From NCBI GenBank assembly GCA_035380245.1, contig DAOSXA010000002.1, positions 496,001 through 560,000 on the forward strand: a DNA stretch of 64,000 bases, in the 5' to 3' direction. The translations under genes were made by a program, and so were the position numbers. Below, piece after piece: positions 17,440 to 25,247 of the stretch. The first letter of the stretch is position 1, and the number at the start of each line of letters is the position of its first letter. A model generated the notes under the pieces. It saw nothing but the letters and a program-made list of their open reading frames with translations, had not been told where the DNA came from and did not search any database. Source of the DNA: Candidatus Zixiibacteriota bacterium (lineage in GTDB: Bacteria; Zixibacteria; MSB-5A5; GN15; FEB-12).

Positions 17440-17643
17440 CAGCCGAATCTCCTGTGTTAACGCTTCATCTGTAACGGAAGAAGTACACCACCCGATGTTA
17501 CCACCGAGAATTTCAAATCCCTCCCTGCATTTTTACCATTCGGTAAGGCTCTCCATTCTCTCAAGAACGAGTCCACCAATCCACCCCACCTTTACTTATA
17601 TTATCGGCAAATCAGGCTGTTTTTTTCACGAAGACCAGGTAAG

Positions 17644-17880
17644 CCAGGCTCCTTGTAACCTGACACGGTAGAACCTCCGTAGCGCGGGATCCCCGTGATC
17701 CCGCGCCGTAAGAGCCAACCGTCTATTTCGTGGGGCGGCAGACGTCTCGTCTGCCCCTGCAGCAGCCACCTCCCAGGGAACGTCTTCCCCGCGAAAGAAT
17801 CCATCTTCGCAGGTCCGGCTCCTTGCAATCTGACACAAGCCCCTTAGCGCGGGATCCCCGTTGATCCGCTCCCTTTCCCT
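17644..17880. repeat. Composite family D + B + D repeat in the gap 17440-18152
   Basis: Family D: GCGCGGGATC (17682-17691) and GATCCCGCGC (17697-17706) form a perfect 10-bp hairpin. Family B follows (17731-17818: GGCAGACG-TCT-CGTCTGCC plus the tail with GCGAAAGAATCCATCTTCG), then a second, damaged D unit (about 17842-17875). The lead-in CTCCTTGTAACCTGACAC (17649-17666) is echoed before the second D unit and again at 19370. The rest of the gap (17440-17640) shows nothing I can name; 17911-18097 holds the element listed separately. Confidence 0.8.
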
Positions 17881-17910
17881 CGCAACGCCCCATTCTATAA
17901 CACTTTTGTC

Positions 17911-17941
17911 TTGCAAAAATCCGACGTCAATCCGTTATTAT
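17911..17941 (+). promoter_or_regulatory. Promoter of the mini-ORF/leader element
   Basis: TTGCAA (17911-17916) and TATTAT (17936-17941) with a 19-base spacer, or TTATTA (17935-17940) with 18. Transcription would begin just before the strong ribosome binding site at 17951. Confidence 0.5.
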
Positions 17942-17967
17942 TAGTACACAGGAAAGGAGGTGGTCGA

Positions 17968-18003
17968 GTGAAATATGACAAATGTGAGGTGGCTGCTACT
18001 TAG
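17968..18003 (+). CDS. Mini-ORF, 11 residues, strong ribosome binding site
   Basis: GTG start, 11 codons plus TAG, giving (M)KYDKCEVAAT. GGAGG lies seven bases upstream, ideal spacing. A peptide this short after such a strong site suggests a leader peptide whose translation controls the RNA structure downstream. An ATG at 17975 in another frame (20 codons) is 14 bases from the site and less likely. Not recognised as a known leader peptide. Confidence 0.35.
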   Translation: MKYDKCEVAAT

Positions 18004-18059
18004 TCACGACCTCCAAGGTTCGTTGGGGTGTGATTAAGTAAATCCCAACAGATACACCG

Positions 18060-18097
18060 GCCCGGCGAGTCTTTTCGGATCCGCCGGGTTTTGTTTT
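18060..18097 (+). terminator. Rho-independent terminator between the leader element and the EamA gene
   Basis: CCCGGCG (18061-18067) pairs with CGCCGGG (18082-18088), followed by TTTTGTTTT (18089-18097). It would stop transcription from the promoter at 17911 before the transporter gene unless antitermination occurs. Confidence 0.8.
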
Positions 18098-18152
18098 CAT
18101 CTCCCCCGTTTGATCTTGCTCCACCGCCGGAGCACCCTGTAGATTACGACCC

Positions 18153-19043
18153 ATGAATAAAATAATCCTCCCCGCCTTCACCTCTCTCACCTTTGCCGGG
18201 AGTTTCATCGCCGGTAAATACACCAACATCGACCTAGGTCCGCTCACCACCACCCTGATTCGCTATCTGATCGCTTTTGTTTTCTTAGTCTCACTGATTC
18301 CGTACCACGGCCGTAAAAGCCTCAGAGTCGATCGGGGTGATCTTGTGAAACTGTTCCTGATAGGCCTTTTCGGGGTGGTGGGCTATCATTATTTCTTCTT
18401 TTCCAGCCTGCTTTACACCAAAGCCGCCAACAGCGCCATCATCAACGCCATGAATCCGCTCATAACCGGCACGGCGGCGGCGATTTTCCTCCGTGAAAGA
18501 CTCGGCTGGTTTGGATATACCGGGGTAGTCATCGCCTTTATCGGGGAGTTGATTTTGCTGACTCGGGGTAATTTCCAGGCTCTTGTCCATCTTCAGTTCA
18601 ATCAAGGGGAATTATTGATGCTCCTTGGCGTCCTCTGCTGGGTCGTCTACTCGCTGCTGATCAAAACCCTGATGAACCGCTATAGCGGCTTCTGCGTAAC
18701 CTTCTACGCTGCCCTCTTCGGTATCGGTCAACTGCTGGTACTGGTCTGGACGGAACCGATCACTGCCTTAACCGGCATCTCCGGCGCTTCGATCCTGGCC
18801 CTGCTCTACATGGGCATCGGCGCTTCCGGAGTCGGCTATCTCTTGTTCAACCTCAGTATTGGTCGAATCGGCCCCACCCGGACTGCCTCATCGGTCTACA
18901 GCCTGTTGCCGGTTTTCGTGGCGATTCTGGCCCTGCTCTTTTTCGAGGAACCGATTACCCTGATCATGGCAGCCTCGACCCTGATGATTGTCATCGGTTT
19001 GAACTTCGCCCTGCGACAGCCTCAGAGAAAACCTATACCCTGA
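18153..19043 (+). CDS. EamA/DMT family transporter
   Basis: A 296-residue inner-membrane carrier with about ten helices in two EamA repeats (for example VGYHYFFFSSLLYTKAANSA in the first and SGVGYLLFNLSIGRIGPTRT in the second). Substrate unknown. No Shine-Dalgarno precedes the ATG. A weak promoter, TTGCTC (18116-18121)-18-TAGATT (18140-18145), ends seven bases before the start, so it may be transcribed leaderless from its own promoter, by readthrough of the terminator at 18060-18097, or both. It is monocistronic. Confidence 0.87.
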   Translation: MNKIILPAFTSLTFAGSFIAGKYTNIDLGPLTTTLIRYLIAFVFLVSLIPYHGRKSLRVDRGDLVKLFLIGLFGVVGYHYFFFSSLLYTKAANSAIINAMNPLITGTAAAIFLRERLGWFGYTGVVIAFIGELILLTRGNFQALVHLQFNQGELLMLLGVLCWVVYSLLIKTLMNRYSGFCVTFYAALFGIGQLLVLVWTEPITALTGISGASILALLYMGIGASGVGYLLFNLSIGRIGPTRTASSVYSLLPVFVAILALLFFEEPITLIMAASTLMIVIGLNFALRQPQRKPIP

Positions 19044-19117
19044 AGTTTTTCCGGATCCATCATTAGTCCCGTCCGGTAGTCCAATCCTACGCGGGATTGT
19101 TGACAAACCTCCATTGC

Positions 19118-19440
19118 AGCGGAGACAAGCCCCGCCGCTACGCGTAAAGAAACCTAACCTCGCGTAGCGGGCGGCCTTGTGTCGCCCGCATTACAAGTAT
19201 TTCGTGGGCGGCAGACGTCTTGTGCAATGTCAAGACATAGGTTACATTTGTTCCGGGACATGGGTAACACTTTTCGTGGGCGGCAGACGTCTCGTCTGCC
19301 CCTGCAGCAGCCGCCTCCCAGAGAACGTCTTTCCCGCGAAAGAATCCATCTTCGCAGGTCCGGCCCCTTGCAACCTGACACAAGCCCCGTAGCGCGGGGC
19401 TCCCCGTGATCCCGCGCCGTAAGAGCCAACCGTTGGGCGA
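19118..19440. repeat. Gap 19044-19570: tandem A, B and D repeats
   Basis: This gap without a gene holds a full family A copy (19118-19194), a truncated family B start (19201-19221), the IS-like segment listed separately, a full family B unit (19274-19355) and a family D hairpin (GTAGCGCGG...CCGCGCC, about 19388-19420) with the lead-in CCCTTGCAACCTGACACAAG. From about 19441 to 19550 I see nothing definite. Confidence 0.82.
19222..19272. mobile_element. Possible end fragment of an IS481-like element inside a repeat
   Basis: Two similar blocks, GACATAGGTTACAT (19234-19247) and GACATGGGTAACAC (19257-19270), sit between two copies of the same family B start (TTCGTGGGCGGCAGACGTCT). Repeated blocks reading GTTACCTATGTC on the other strand resemble what I recall of IS481-family ends. 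No transposase frame is left. The resemblance is from memory and unconfirmed. Confidence 0.3.
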
Positions 19441-19570
19441 TAAGACCCACGAGACCTGCCGATACTGTCCTAATTCTCTACAGCGATTTAGATAAAGCCC
19501 GCCCCTCAGACTGCCGTTATCAAGATCAGGCGGACTATAATAGTCACGCCATCCAATCAAAGGAGCTGTC

Positions 19571-19876
19571 ATGGGTACAGTATTGCGACCGGTTAAGGGC
19601 AAAGGGTACACCGAGGTAATGCCGGAGAAATCAATCCTCGTTTCCAACGCCAAGATTGACCGGGATGGTGTCGGCTGGGAGCGTAAACCGATATGGTTGC
19701 GGCAGGAACTTCTTGGTAAACTTAAGGTCGTGTCTCATTTCGAGGGGAAAACGATTCACCAGTTGATCGATGAAGCCCTCGGGGCTTACGTTCAGGAAAA
19801 ATGGGACAATACCCAGGCCAGGAAAAAGATGGTCTCGGCGCCGCCGCTCAAACAGGAGAAATCGGTCAAAGTCTGA
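19571..19876 (+). CDS. Ribbon-helix-helix-like small protein
   Basis: A 101-residue protein with a segment like a CopG/Arc ribbon-helix-helix domain: the beta strand around RKPIWLRQELLGKLK and two helices across HFEGKTIHQLIDEALGAYVQ (about residues 36-73). Basic N- and C-terminal tails flank it. AAGGAG lies five bases before the ATG. RHH proteins bind DNA as dimers and often act as repressors or antitoxins, but no toxin gene is adjacent. It stands alone between repeat-filled gaps. Function unknown. Confidence 0.65.
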   Translation: MGTVLRPVKGKGYTEVMPEKSILVSNAKIDRDGVGWERKPIWLRQELLGKLKVVSHFEGKTIHQLIDEALGAYVQEKWDNTQARKKMVSAPPLKQEKSVKV

Positions 19877-19933
19877 CCGCCTGCTATGCGCGTTTAGAGC
19901 TCTTTAACGCTTGATTATGGGGCTTGTCTCCGA
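19876..19933 (-). repeat. Interspersed repeat family A, inverted degraded copy
   Basis: Directly after the stop of the RHH gene, CGCCTGCTATGCGCG...GGGGCTTGTCTCCG is the reverse complement of family A with a shortened middle. It shares the TTTAGAGCTCTTTAA-type junction with the copies at 1961 and 8391. Confidence 0.65.
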
Positions 19934-20003
19934 GGCAAAAAAGGTTTTCCCCCTTAAATCAGAGCTACCAAACGCGTCTCCCTGTAATTGTGAACGTGAA
20001 AAA

Positions 20004-21041
20004 TCAGAGAATCAGCATGGCGTCGCCATAGCTGTAGAAGCGCATTTGAGCCGCCACAGCCTCGCGGTATGCCTCCAACACCCGCTCCCGCCCGGCAAAC
20101 GCCGCCACCAGGATTATCAGCGACGATTTTGGCAGATGGAAATTGGTAATCAGATGATCCACCACCCGGAACTCGTGTCCGGGCCGGATATAAAGATCGA
20201 CCATCCCCTCAAATGGCTGGATTTTACCGTTCTTGATCGGCGCCGACTCCAGCGTTCGGACTGAAGTCGTCCCAACCGCCCAGATTTTACCGCCCCGTTC
20301 GCGTACTTTATTGATCGCTTTCGCCGCTGAAATATCCAGCTCAGCCATTTCCGGGTCGACCGTATGATCCTCAATCCGGTCCACACTTACCGGTTTGAAC
20401 GTCCCCGGCCCGACATGAAGACATATCTCTATCCGCTCGATCCTCTTAGTTTCGAGCTTCTTCAGCAACGGACGGGTAAAATGAAATCCGGCTGTCGGCG
20501 CCGCCACCGCCCCTACTCGCTCGGCATCGGCAAAAACGGTCTGGTATCGTCGGATATCCGTCGGCAGGTCATCCCGGCGGATATAATGCGGCAACGGCAC
20601 GTGCCCGCACCGACTGATGATCCTTCGACGCGAGCTGTCCGACCGGAATCGCACCCGCCAGCGCCCGTCGCCGTAATACTCGATCAACTCAACCCGGTCT
20701 TCATCGAACAACACCGACTCTCCCGGTTTCACCCGCCGTGAGGGCGACACCAGCGCCAGCCATTCCAGCGGATCACCGGTCGCATCGGGCCGGACCAGAA
20801 ACAACTCCACTCTCGCCCCGGTGGCACGCCGACCATTCAGGCGAGCCTTGAACACTTTAGTGCGGTTGACTACCAGCCCGTCCCCCGGCTGAAGGAAATC
20901 AACCACCGCATTAAAATGAGTGATTTCGGTCTTACCGGTCGCACGATTTAGCACCAACAAACGCGACTGATCCCGCTTGCGACTCGGATACTGGGCGATC
21001 AATTCAGGAGGAAGATCATAATCGAACAATTCAATCTTCAT
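20004..21041 (-). CDS. queA: tRNA preQ1(34) S-adenosylmethionine ribosyltransferase-isomerase
   Basis: A 345-residue QueA, which transfers the ribosyl group of SAM to preQ1 in tRNA to form epoxyqueuosine. Family motifs include FDYDLPPELIAQYPSRKRDQSRLLVL at the N-terminus (residues about 5-30), AAPTAGFHFTR (about 178-188), EICLHVGPGTFKPV and the C-terminal NFHLPKSSLIILVAAFAGR and SYGDAMLIL. Length is typical. It is the last gene after ruvC-ruvA-ruvB and two small unknown genes; queA linked to ruvAB is a common bacterial arrangement. No tgt gene is seen in the window. Confidence 0.96.
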   Translation of the reverse strand: MKIELFDYDLPPELIAQYPSRKRDQSRLLVLNRATGKTEITHFNAVVDFLQPGDGLVVNRTKVFKARLNGRRATGARVELFLVRPDATGDPLEWLALVSPSRRVKPGESVLFDEDRVELIEYYGDGRWRVRFRSDSSRRRIISRCGHVPLPHYIRRDDLPTDIRRYQTVFADAERVGAVAAPTAGFHFTRPLLKKLETKRIERIEICLHVGPGTFKPVSVDRIEDHTVDPEMAELDISAAKAINKVRERGGKIWAVGTTSVRTLESAPIKNGKIQPFEGMVDLYIRPGHEFRVVDHLITNFHLPKSSLIILVAAFAGRERVLEAYREAVAAQMRFYSYGDAMLIL

Positions 21042-21078
21042 TAAAGCATCACTTTAACTTATGACCACAAGACACAAA

Positions 21079-21360
21079 TCACGAATCAGTATCACCCACA
21101 CCATCCTGTAGTGCTTTAATCCAGACCTGTACCAGTTGTGATTGCGCCGGGGTAAGATCAGCCGGTTGTGGTTGTCCATCCAGAGCGGCCTGCAGCGCCT
21201 GCAAGGCTATCTTGACATCCCCCACGGTTAGCTTGCGTCCTTCTTCCCATTTCAACTGATCACGGTATTTTAGGGTGGAGTCGATCAACATCCGAAGAAC
21301 CGGATTAGCCGCTTGTTGACCTAATGCAAACAAGTACTCTTTAAGTTCGTCCCGTTCCAA
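21079..21360 (-). CDS. Small hypothetical protein in the ruv-queA operon
   Basis: A 93-residue, mostly helical and acidic protein (start MERDELKEYLFALGQQ) with no motif I recognise. The start is a TTG at 21360, preceded by AGGGAG five bases upstream inside the end of the preceding small gene. Spacing to both neighbours is a few bases, so it belongs to the ruvCAB-queA transcript. Conservation of this position in relatives would be needed to link it to Holliday-junction processing or queuosine synthesis. Confidence 0.65.
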   Translation of the reverse strand: MERDELKEYLFALGQQAANPVLRMLIDSTLKYRDQLKWEEGRKLTVGDVKIALQALQAALDGQPQPADLTPAQSQLVQVWIKALQDGVGDTDS

Positions 21361-21362
21361 AT

Positions 21363-21599
21363 CTACTCCCTGACCACCCGACCGCCGCCGGCTCCATCGG
21401 ATTCCAGCCCCAGCAGTTCGTTAATTTTGCAGCGGGTCTCACCATCGGTCCGGCAATACCTCACCACGATTTTGTTGGAATCACGATGTCCCGGCTCAAT
21501 TCCCAACAGACGGTCGATCCTGGCCCTCGTCTCGGCATCGCAGGTACGATAAAGCGGTCCGATAAACATATGCTCGACCGGATCAAGCTGTTGACTCAT
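21363..21599 (-). CDS. Small protein with a duplicated 20-residue motif
   Basis: A 78-residue protein made largely of two copies of one motif: YRTCDAETRARIDRLLGIEP (about residues 17-36) and YCRTDGETRCKINELLGLES (about 48-67). Both copies share Tyr, Arg-Thr/Asp-Glu-Thr-Arg, Ile and Leu-Leu-Gly. Each looks like a short loop followed by an amphipathic helix. It lies between ruvB and another small gene in the same operon, starting 20 bases after the ruvB stop. I do not recognise the family. Confidence 0.7.
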   Translation of the reverse strand: MSQQLDPVEHMFIGPLYRTCDAETRARIDRLLGIEPGHRDSNKIVVRYCRTDGETRCKINELLGLESDGAGGGRVVRE

Positions 21600-21619
21600 G
21601 GCTTATACCTGCTTTGGGG

Positions 21620-22645
21620 TCAGAATAGATCCTGTTGCGATTTACCGGGGCGCTTGATCCCGAGATGTTCCATCGCTGCCGGAGCAGCCATGCGCCCGCG
21701 CCGGGTTCGCTGAATGAAGCCTATTTTCAGCAAATAAGGCTCCACCATATCAACCAGGGTATCGACTTCCTCGTTGAGCGTTGCCGCCAGTGCCTCGATC
21801 CCGACTGGCCCCCCTTTGTAGTATTCGATAATGATCTGCAGCAGCTTCCGATCCAGATTATCCAATCCAAGCGAGTCTACCCCCTCGGCATCGAGTGCCT
21901 TTGCCGCCAGATCGGGAGTAATCACCCCGTCGGCCTTGACTGCGGCATAATCCCGCACCCGCCGCAACAAACGATTGGCAATACGGGGCGTCCCGCGTGA
22001 GCGCCGGGCTACGGTAAGAGCTGCCTCGTCATCAATAGATGCCTCTAAAAGTCCGGCCGACCGCTTGATAATCTCCGCCAGTTCTTCCGGTGGATAGAAA
22101 TCCAGATGGTAATAAAGCCCGAACCGATCACGCAACGGTGCGGAGAGCATCCCGGCTCGGGTGGTTGCCCCAACCAAAGTGAACCGCTTCAACGGCACAT
22201 TGATCACCTTCGCAAACGCTCCTTTGTCCACCACGAAATCGACTTTGAAATCCTCCATCGCCGGATACATGAACTCCTCAATGGTGGAACTCAGCCGGTG
22301 GATTTCATCGATGAACAGAATATCTCCCTCGTTCAGATTGGTCAGTATTCCCATCAGATCACCGGTGCGCTGCAGCGCCGGACCGGCCGTGGCGAATATG
22401 CGAGAGTCCATTTCACGTGCAATAATGTGAGCCAGGGTGGTCTTGCCGAGTCCCGGTGGACCATAAAACAGCACATGTTCGACCGGCTCCTTACGCTGTC
22501 GCGCAGCTTCAAGCGTTACTTTAAGTTTTCCGCACAACTGACCTTGTCCAATATATTCGGAGAGATTCTTAGGGCGCAGCGAAAGCTGTACTTTATCCTC
22601 TTCAGGAGTAACCTGGGAGCCGGAAACCAGTCGCTCACGAGCCAT
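21620..22645 (-). CDS. ruvB: Holliday junction branch migration ATPase RuvB
   Basis: A 341-residue AAA+ motor that drives branch migration with RuvA. Walker A GPPGLGKTTLAH is at about residues 63-74, Walker B with DEIH at about 114-119, sensor motif GATTRAGMLSAPLRDRFG at about 158-175, and a C-terminal winged helix ending in RTRRGRMAAPAA. The ATG overlaps the stop of ruvA, so they are translationally coupled. Confidence 0.98.
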   Translation of the reverse strand: MARERLVSGSQVTPEEDKVQLSLRPKNLSEYIGQGQLCGKLKVTLEAARQRKEPVEHVLFYGPPGLGKTTLAHIIAREMDSRIFATAGPALQRTGDLMGILTNLNEGDILFIDEIHRLSSTIEEFMYPAMEDFKVDFVVDKGAFAKVINVPLKRFTLVGATTRAGMLSAPLRDRFGLYYHLDFYPPEELAEIIKRSAGLLEASIDDEAALTVARRSRGTPRIANRLLRRVRDYAAVKADGVITPDLAAKALDAEGVDSLGLDNLDRKLLQIIIEYYKGGPVGIEALAATLNEEVDTLVDMVEPYLLKIGFIQRTRRGRMAAPAAMEHLGIKRPGKSQQDLF

Positions 22646-23289
22646 CAGACATCACTCTTTTCACTCTGACATTTGAAAATCAAATCCAGCAGTTCCTGGA
22701 CATTGCGTGTCTTTTTCCTCTCGGCCATCGCCCGTTTGATCATCCTCTCCGCTTCCTGGCGGTTGTACTGAAGTTGCAGCAGCACATCCAGCGCTTCTTC
22801 CAAAAAGGGCTCCTGAGTCTTGTCGACCTTGGCCAACGGTTCGACCTTGCGCGACAGGGCATACTTGGCGGTCTTGCCGTGCAGTTCGGCAATAATCTTC
22901 TCAGCCAGTCGGCCTCCCACTCCCGGCAGTCGATTGAGCCGTGAGGCATCCTTGGTCTCTATCGCTGTGGCGATTTCCCGGATCGGCAGCACCAGCGACT
23001 TGAGTGCTTTCTTGACACCTAATCCCGGAACCTGGGTGAACAGAGAGAAAAACTCCCGTTCGATCGGATCGTCGAATCCCACCAGGCGCGGGAAATGCGA
23101 GGCTTTTTTATCGCCTGCCTCAATGTAGTAAATCGTTTCGAATACGATCTGATCGCCGATCCGACCGGCCTCTTTGAGACGTTCGGCTAAACCGGACGGC
23201 AGCAGAATCTCGTACGACACCCCGCCGTTTTCGACCAGGGCGCGTCCATCGTCGAGTTGAGTAAGTTTTCCGGCTATCCTGCTGATCAT
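22645..23289 (-). CDS. ruvA: Holliday junction DNA helicase subunit RuvA
   Basis: A 214-residue RuvA. The N-terminal OB-fold domain begins MISRIAGKLTQLDDGRALVE; the helix-hairpin-helix pair includes QVPGLGVKKALKSL (about 90-103) and LPGVGGRLAEKIIAEL (about 122-137); the C-terminal domain that contacts RuvB spans about 165-210. It overlaps ruvC by four bases and ruvB by one, as in a tightly coupled operon. Confidence 0.97.
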   Translation of the reverse strand: MISRIAGKLTQLDDGRALVENGGVSYEILLPSGLAERLKEAGRIGDQIVFETIYYIEAGDKKASHFPRLVGFDDPIEREFFSLFTQVPGLGVKKALKSLVLPIREIATAIETKDASRLNRLPGVGGRLAEKIIAELHGKTAKYALSRKVEPLAKVDKTQEPFLEEALDVLLQLQYNRQEAERMIKRAMAERKKTRNVQELLDLIFKCQSEKSDV

Positions 23290-23783
23290 AGCGAGGCCAC
23301 CTCATGGTTGTGCAGGAGCATCCGCCCGTGGCAAAGCGCCACCGCGAGGGCATCAGCCACATCCGGCGGTTCGGGAACTTCGGTCAGCCCCAGCGTCGAG
23401 CGAATCATCAATTGCATTTGTTGTTTGGGAGCGCGACCGTTGCCGGTCAGCGATTTTTTTATTCGGGTGGAGGCATAGGGATACACCGGCAAACCGGCCT
23501 CGGCCGCTTTCAAGAAAACGATCCCCCGGGCGTGCCCCATAATAATGGCTGTTTTAGGATGACCGTAATGCGAATAAAGCTCTTCCACCGCCACCGCCTC
23601 AGGATTGAACTGGTTTACAATCGCCTGAATCTCAGTCGCAATCTCCTGCAAGCGCATCTCTATCGGCGCTTTGGCGTTGGTTTTTACGACACCCGCCTCC
23701 ACTACCGTGAATTCCTCGCCGTTGCAGTCGAGAATCCCATAACCGGTAATACCCAAACCGGGATCTACACCCATAATTCGCAT
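23286..23783 (-). CDS. ruvC: Crossover junction endodeoxyribonuclease RuvC
   Basis: A 165-residue Holliday-junction resolvase. The acidic active site is visible: Asp in MGVDPGLGITGYG (about residue 6), Glu pair in VAVEELYSHYG (about 65-68), and Asp residues in DVADALAVALCHG (about 141-153). It is the first gene of ruvC-ruvA-ruvB-unknown-unknown-queA. No Shine-Dalgarno is present and the promoter ends five bases before the ATG, so a leaderless mRNA is likely. Confidence 0.97.
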   Translation of the reverse strand: MRIMGVDPGLGITGYGILDCNGEEFTVVEAGVVKTNAKAPIEMRLQEIATEIQAIVNQFNPEAVAVEELYSHYGHPKTAIIMGHARGIVFLKAAEAGLPVYPYASTRIKKSLTGNGRAPKQQMQLMIRSTLGLTEVPEPPDVADALAVALCHGRMLLHNHEVASL

Positions 23784-23788
23784 AACGA

Positions 23789-23817
23789 TAAATAGAGCGG
23801 TAACGCCTAAATATCAA
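23789..23817 (-). promoter_or_regulatory. Promoter of the ruvCAB-queA operon, probably leaderless
   Basis: On the minus strand TTGATA (23817-23812), 17-base spacer, TATTTA (23794-23789), then five bases to the ruvC ATG at 23783. Confidence 0.7.
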
Positions 23818-23928
23818 CCAAAAAGCCTGCATCGCCGCCAAATGTGATTTCCGTCGGTTTACAAAACTGTTGTTGTGACCGTCTTAAAATGAATCCTATA
23901 TTAAGCGGGGACGTAGAGATATCAAACT

Positions 23929-25233
23929 ATGACCAAACCGATACGACTCCTCAATCGTAATTTCGTCTTGCTCTGGCAGGGGCAATTCGTCAGTATGCTG
24001 GGCGACCAGGCCTTCTTCATTGCCGTGATGTTCTGGGTCAAACACCAGACCGGTTCCGCCACCCTCATGGGTACGATCATGGCCGCCGCCGGGATCCCGG
24101 CCGTTATTCTCGGTCCTCTTGCCGGCTCTTTTGCGGATAATTACTCCCGCCGTAGTATTATCATCTGGACCGACATTCTTCGCGGTCTCCTGGTCCTGGG
24201 TTTTACGGCATTGGTTTTCTGGTCCCCCGATTCCACCGACCTCATAATAGTCGGAATGTTCATCGTGGCCGTTTCTGCCGCATCTTTGTCGGCCTTTTTC
24301 CGCCCGGCTATTTCCGCTGCCATTCCGGATATTGTCCCCACCGATAAACTGACTCAGGCCAACTCGATGAACCAGATGTCGATGCAATGCTCGACATTGC
24401 TCGGCCAGGGAATCGGCGGCGTTGCTTTCCGCCTGCTGGGAGCGCCGCTCCTGTTTTTCATTGACGGCGTCACCTATCTTTTCTCCGCCGTCAGCGAAAT
24501 GTTCATCGAGATCCCCCAAGTGAAACGCGCCGCTTCGGAAAAACCGGAAACGGTTATCGCTCGCTTCAAGCGTGACACCGTAGAGGGCATACGATTCGTT
24601 TGGCACAACCGTGGTTTGCGCGACATCATGATGGTCGCCGCATTCCTTAATTTTTTCATCGTTCCGATCATCGTCCTCATGCCGTTTTACGTTGAGGACA
24701 CCCTGGGCTCTACCACCGACTGGTTCGGATTCATGATGGCTGCCCTGGGCGGTGGCGCCATGGTTGGTTACCTTGCCGCGGGGACGTTAAAACCCTCACC
24801 GGGAACAAGAATGTGGCTCCTTCTGATCGGACTGACCCTCAACTGCCTGGCTTTTGGCGCTTTGGGACTTCTGACCAGTTCGATTCAGGCCGTGGCGTTG
24901 ATGTTCCTGATAGGCTTGCTGAACGGATACGTTAATATCTTTCTGTCGACTATCATGCAACTGACCACTCCGACCGAAATTCGAGGTCGGGTGTTCGCAT
25001 TACTGGGCACGGTCTCGTCCGGTTTGACACCGATTGCCATGGCGCTGACCGGTGTCGTGGCGGACATGACCGGACAGAACATTCGAGGTATTTATATCAC
25101 CTGCGGCGTTTGCGCCGCCCTCATGGCCATTATTCTCGCCCTTGATCAGCACTTCCGCAAGTACCTCAGCTACGATGAAACCGCCAACAAACCTGATCCC
25201 GCAACGGACACTCCGACCACCGATTCTCCGTAA
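23929..25233 (+). CDS. MFS transporter (12-helix exporter type)
   Basis: A 434-residue major facilitator protein with about twelve helices. The N-terminal NFVLLWQGQFVSMLGDQAF and the helix 2-3 loop GSFADNYSRRSIII are typical of the MFS_3/enterobactin-exporter-like group. The hydrophilic C-terminal tail (about 20 residues) is rich in Thr, Asp and Pro. A likely promoter TTGTGA-18-TATATT lies upstream, but no good ribosome binding site. It is monocistronic; the export substrate is unknown. Confidence 0.9.
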   Translation: MTKPIRLLNRNFVLLWQGQFVSMLGDQAFFIAVMFWVKHQTGSATLMGTIMAAAGIPAVILGPLAGSFADNYSRRSIIIWTDILRGLLVLGFTALVFWSPDSTDLIIVGMFIVAVSAASLSAFFRPAISAAIPDIVPTDKLTQANSMNQMSMQCSTLLGQGIGGVAFRLLGAPLLFFIDGVTYLFSAVSEMFIEIPQVKRAASEKPETVIARFKRDTVEGIRFVWHNRGLRDIMMVAAFLNFFIVPIIVLMPFYVEDTLGSTTDWFGFMMAALGGGAMVGYLAAGTLKPSPGTRMWLLLIGLTLNCLAFGALGLLTSSIQAVALMFLIGLLNGYVNIFLSTIMQLTTPTEIRGRVFALLGTVSSGLTPIAMALTGVVADMTGQNIRGIYITCGVCAALMAIILALDQHFRKYLSYDETANKPDPATDTPTTDSP

Positions 25234-25247
25234 TGCATCCTGCGGCT

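Larger units (their letters stand above)
17951..18097 (+). ncRNA. Candidate structured leader RNA (mini-ORF, anti-SD, crossing helices, terminator)
   Basis: Reading along the plus strand there is: a very strong Shine-Dalgarno (GGAAAGGAGG, 17951-17960); a 12-codon ORF (17968-18003); ACCTCC (18009-18014), which can pair with the GGAGGT of the ribosome binding site; GTTGGG (18022-18027) pairing with CCCAAC (18044-18049); GTGT (18028-18031) pairing with ACAC (18054-18057), which crosses the previous helix; and an intrinsic terminator (18060-18097). The order of pairs is that of a pseudoknot, though with no loop between the two 5' strands they might instead be mutually exclusive. An EamA transporter gene begins 55 bases later. 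I do not recognise it as a named riboswitch; it may be an attenuator or an independent small RNA. Confidence 0.5.

Noticed and set aside
19201..19294. A CRISPR-like array in the repeated DNA at 19, 25 or 30 kb
   Set aside because: Repeat spacing is irregular, spacers are not unique and of equal size, and no cas gene is present.
19571..19876. Toxin-antitoxin pair built on the RHH protein
   Set aside because: No second gene overlaps or follows; the next gene is queA on the other strand.
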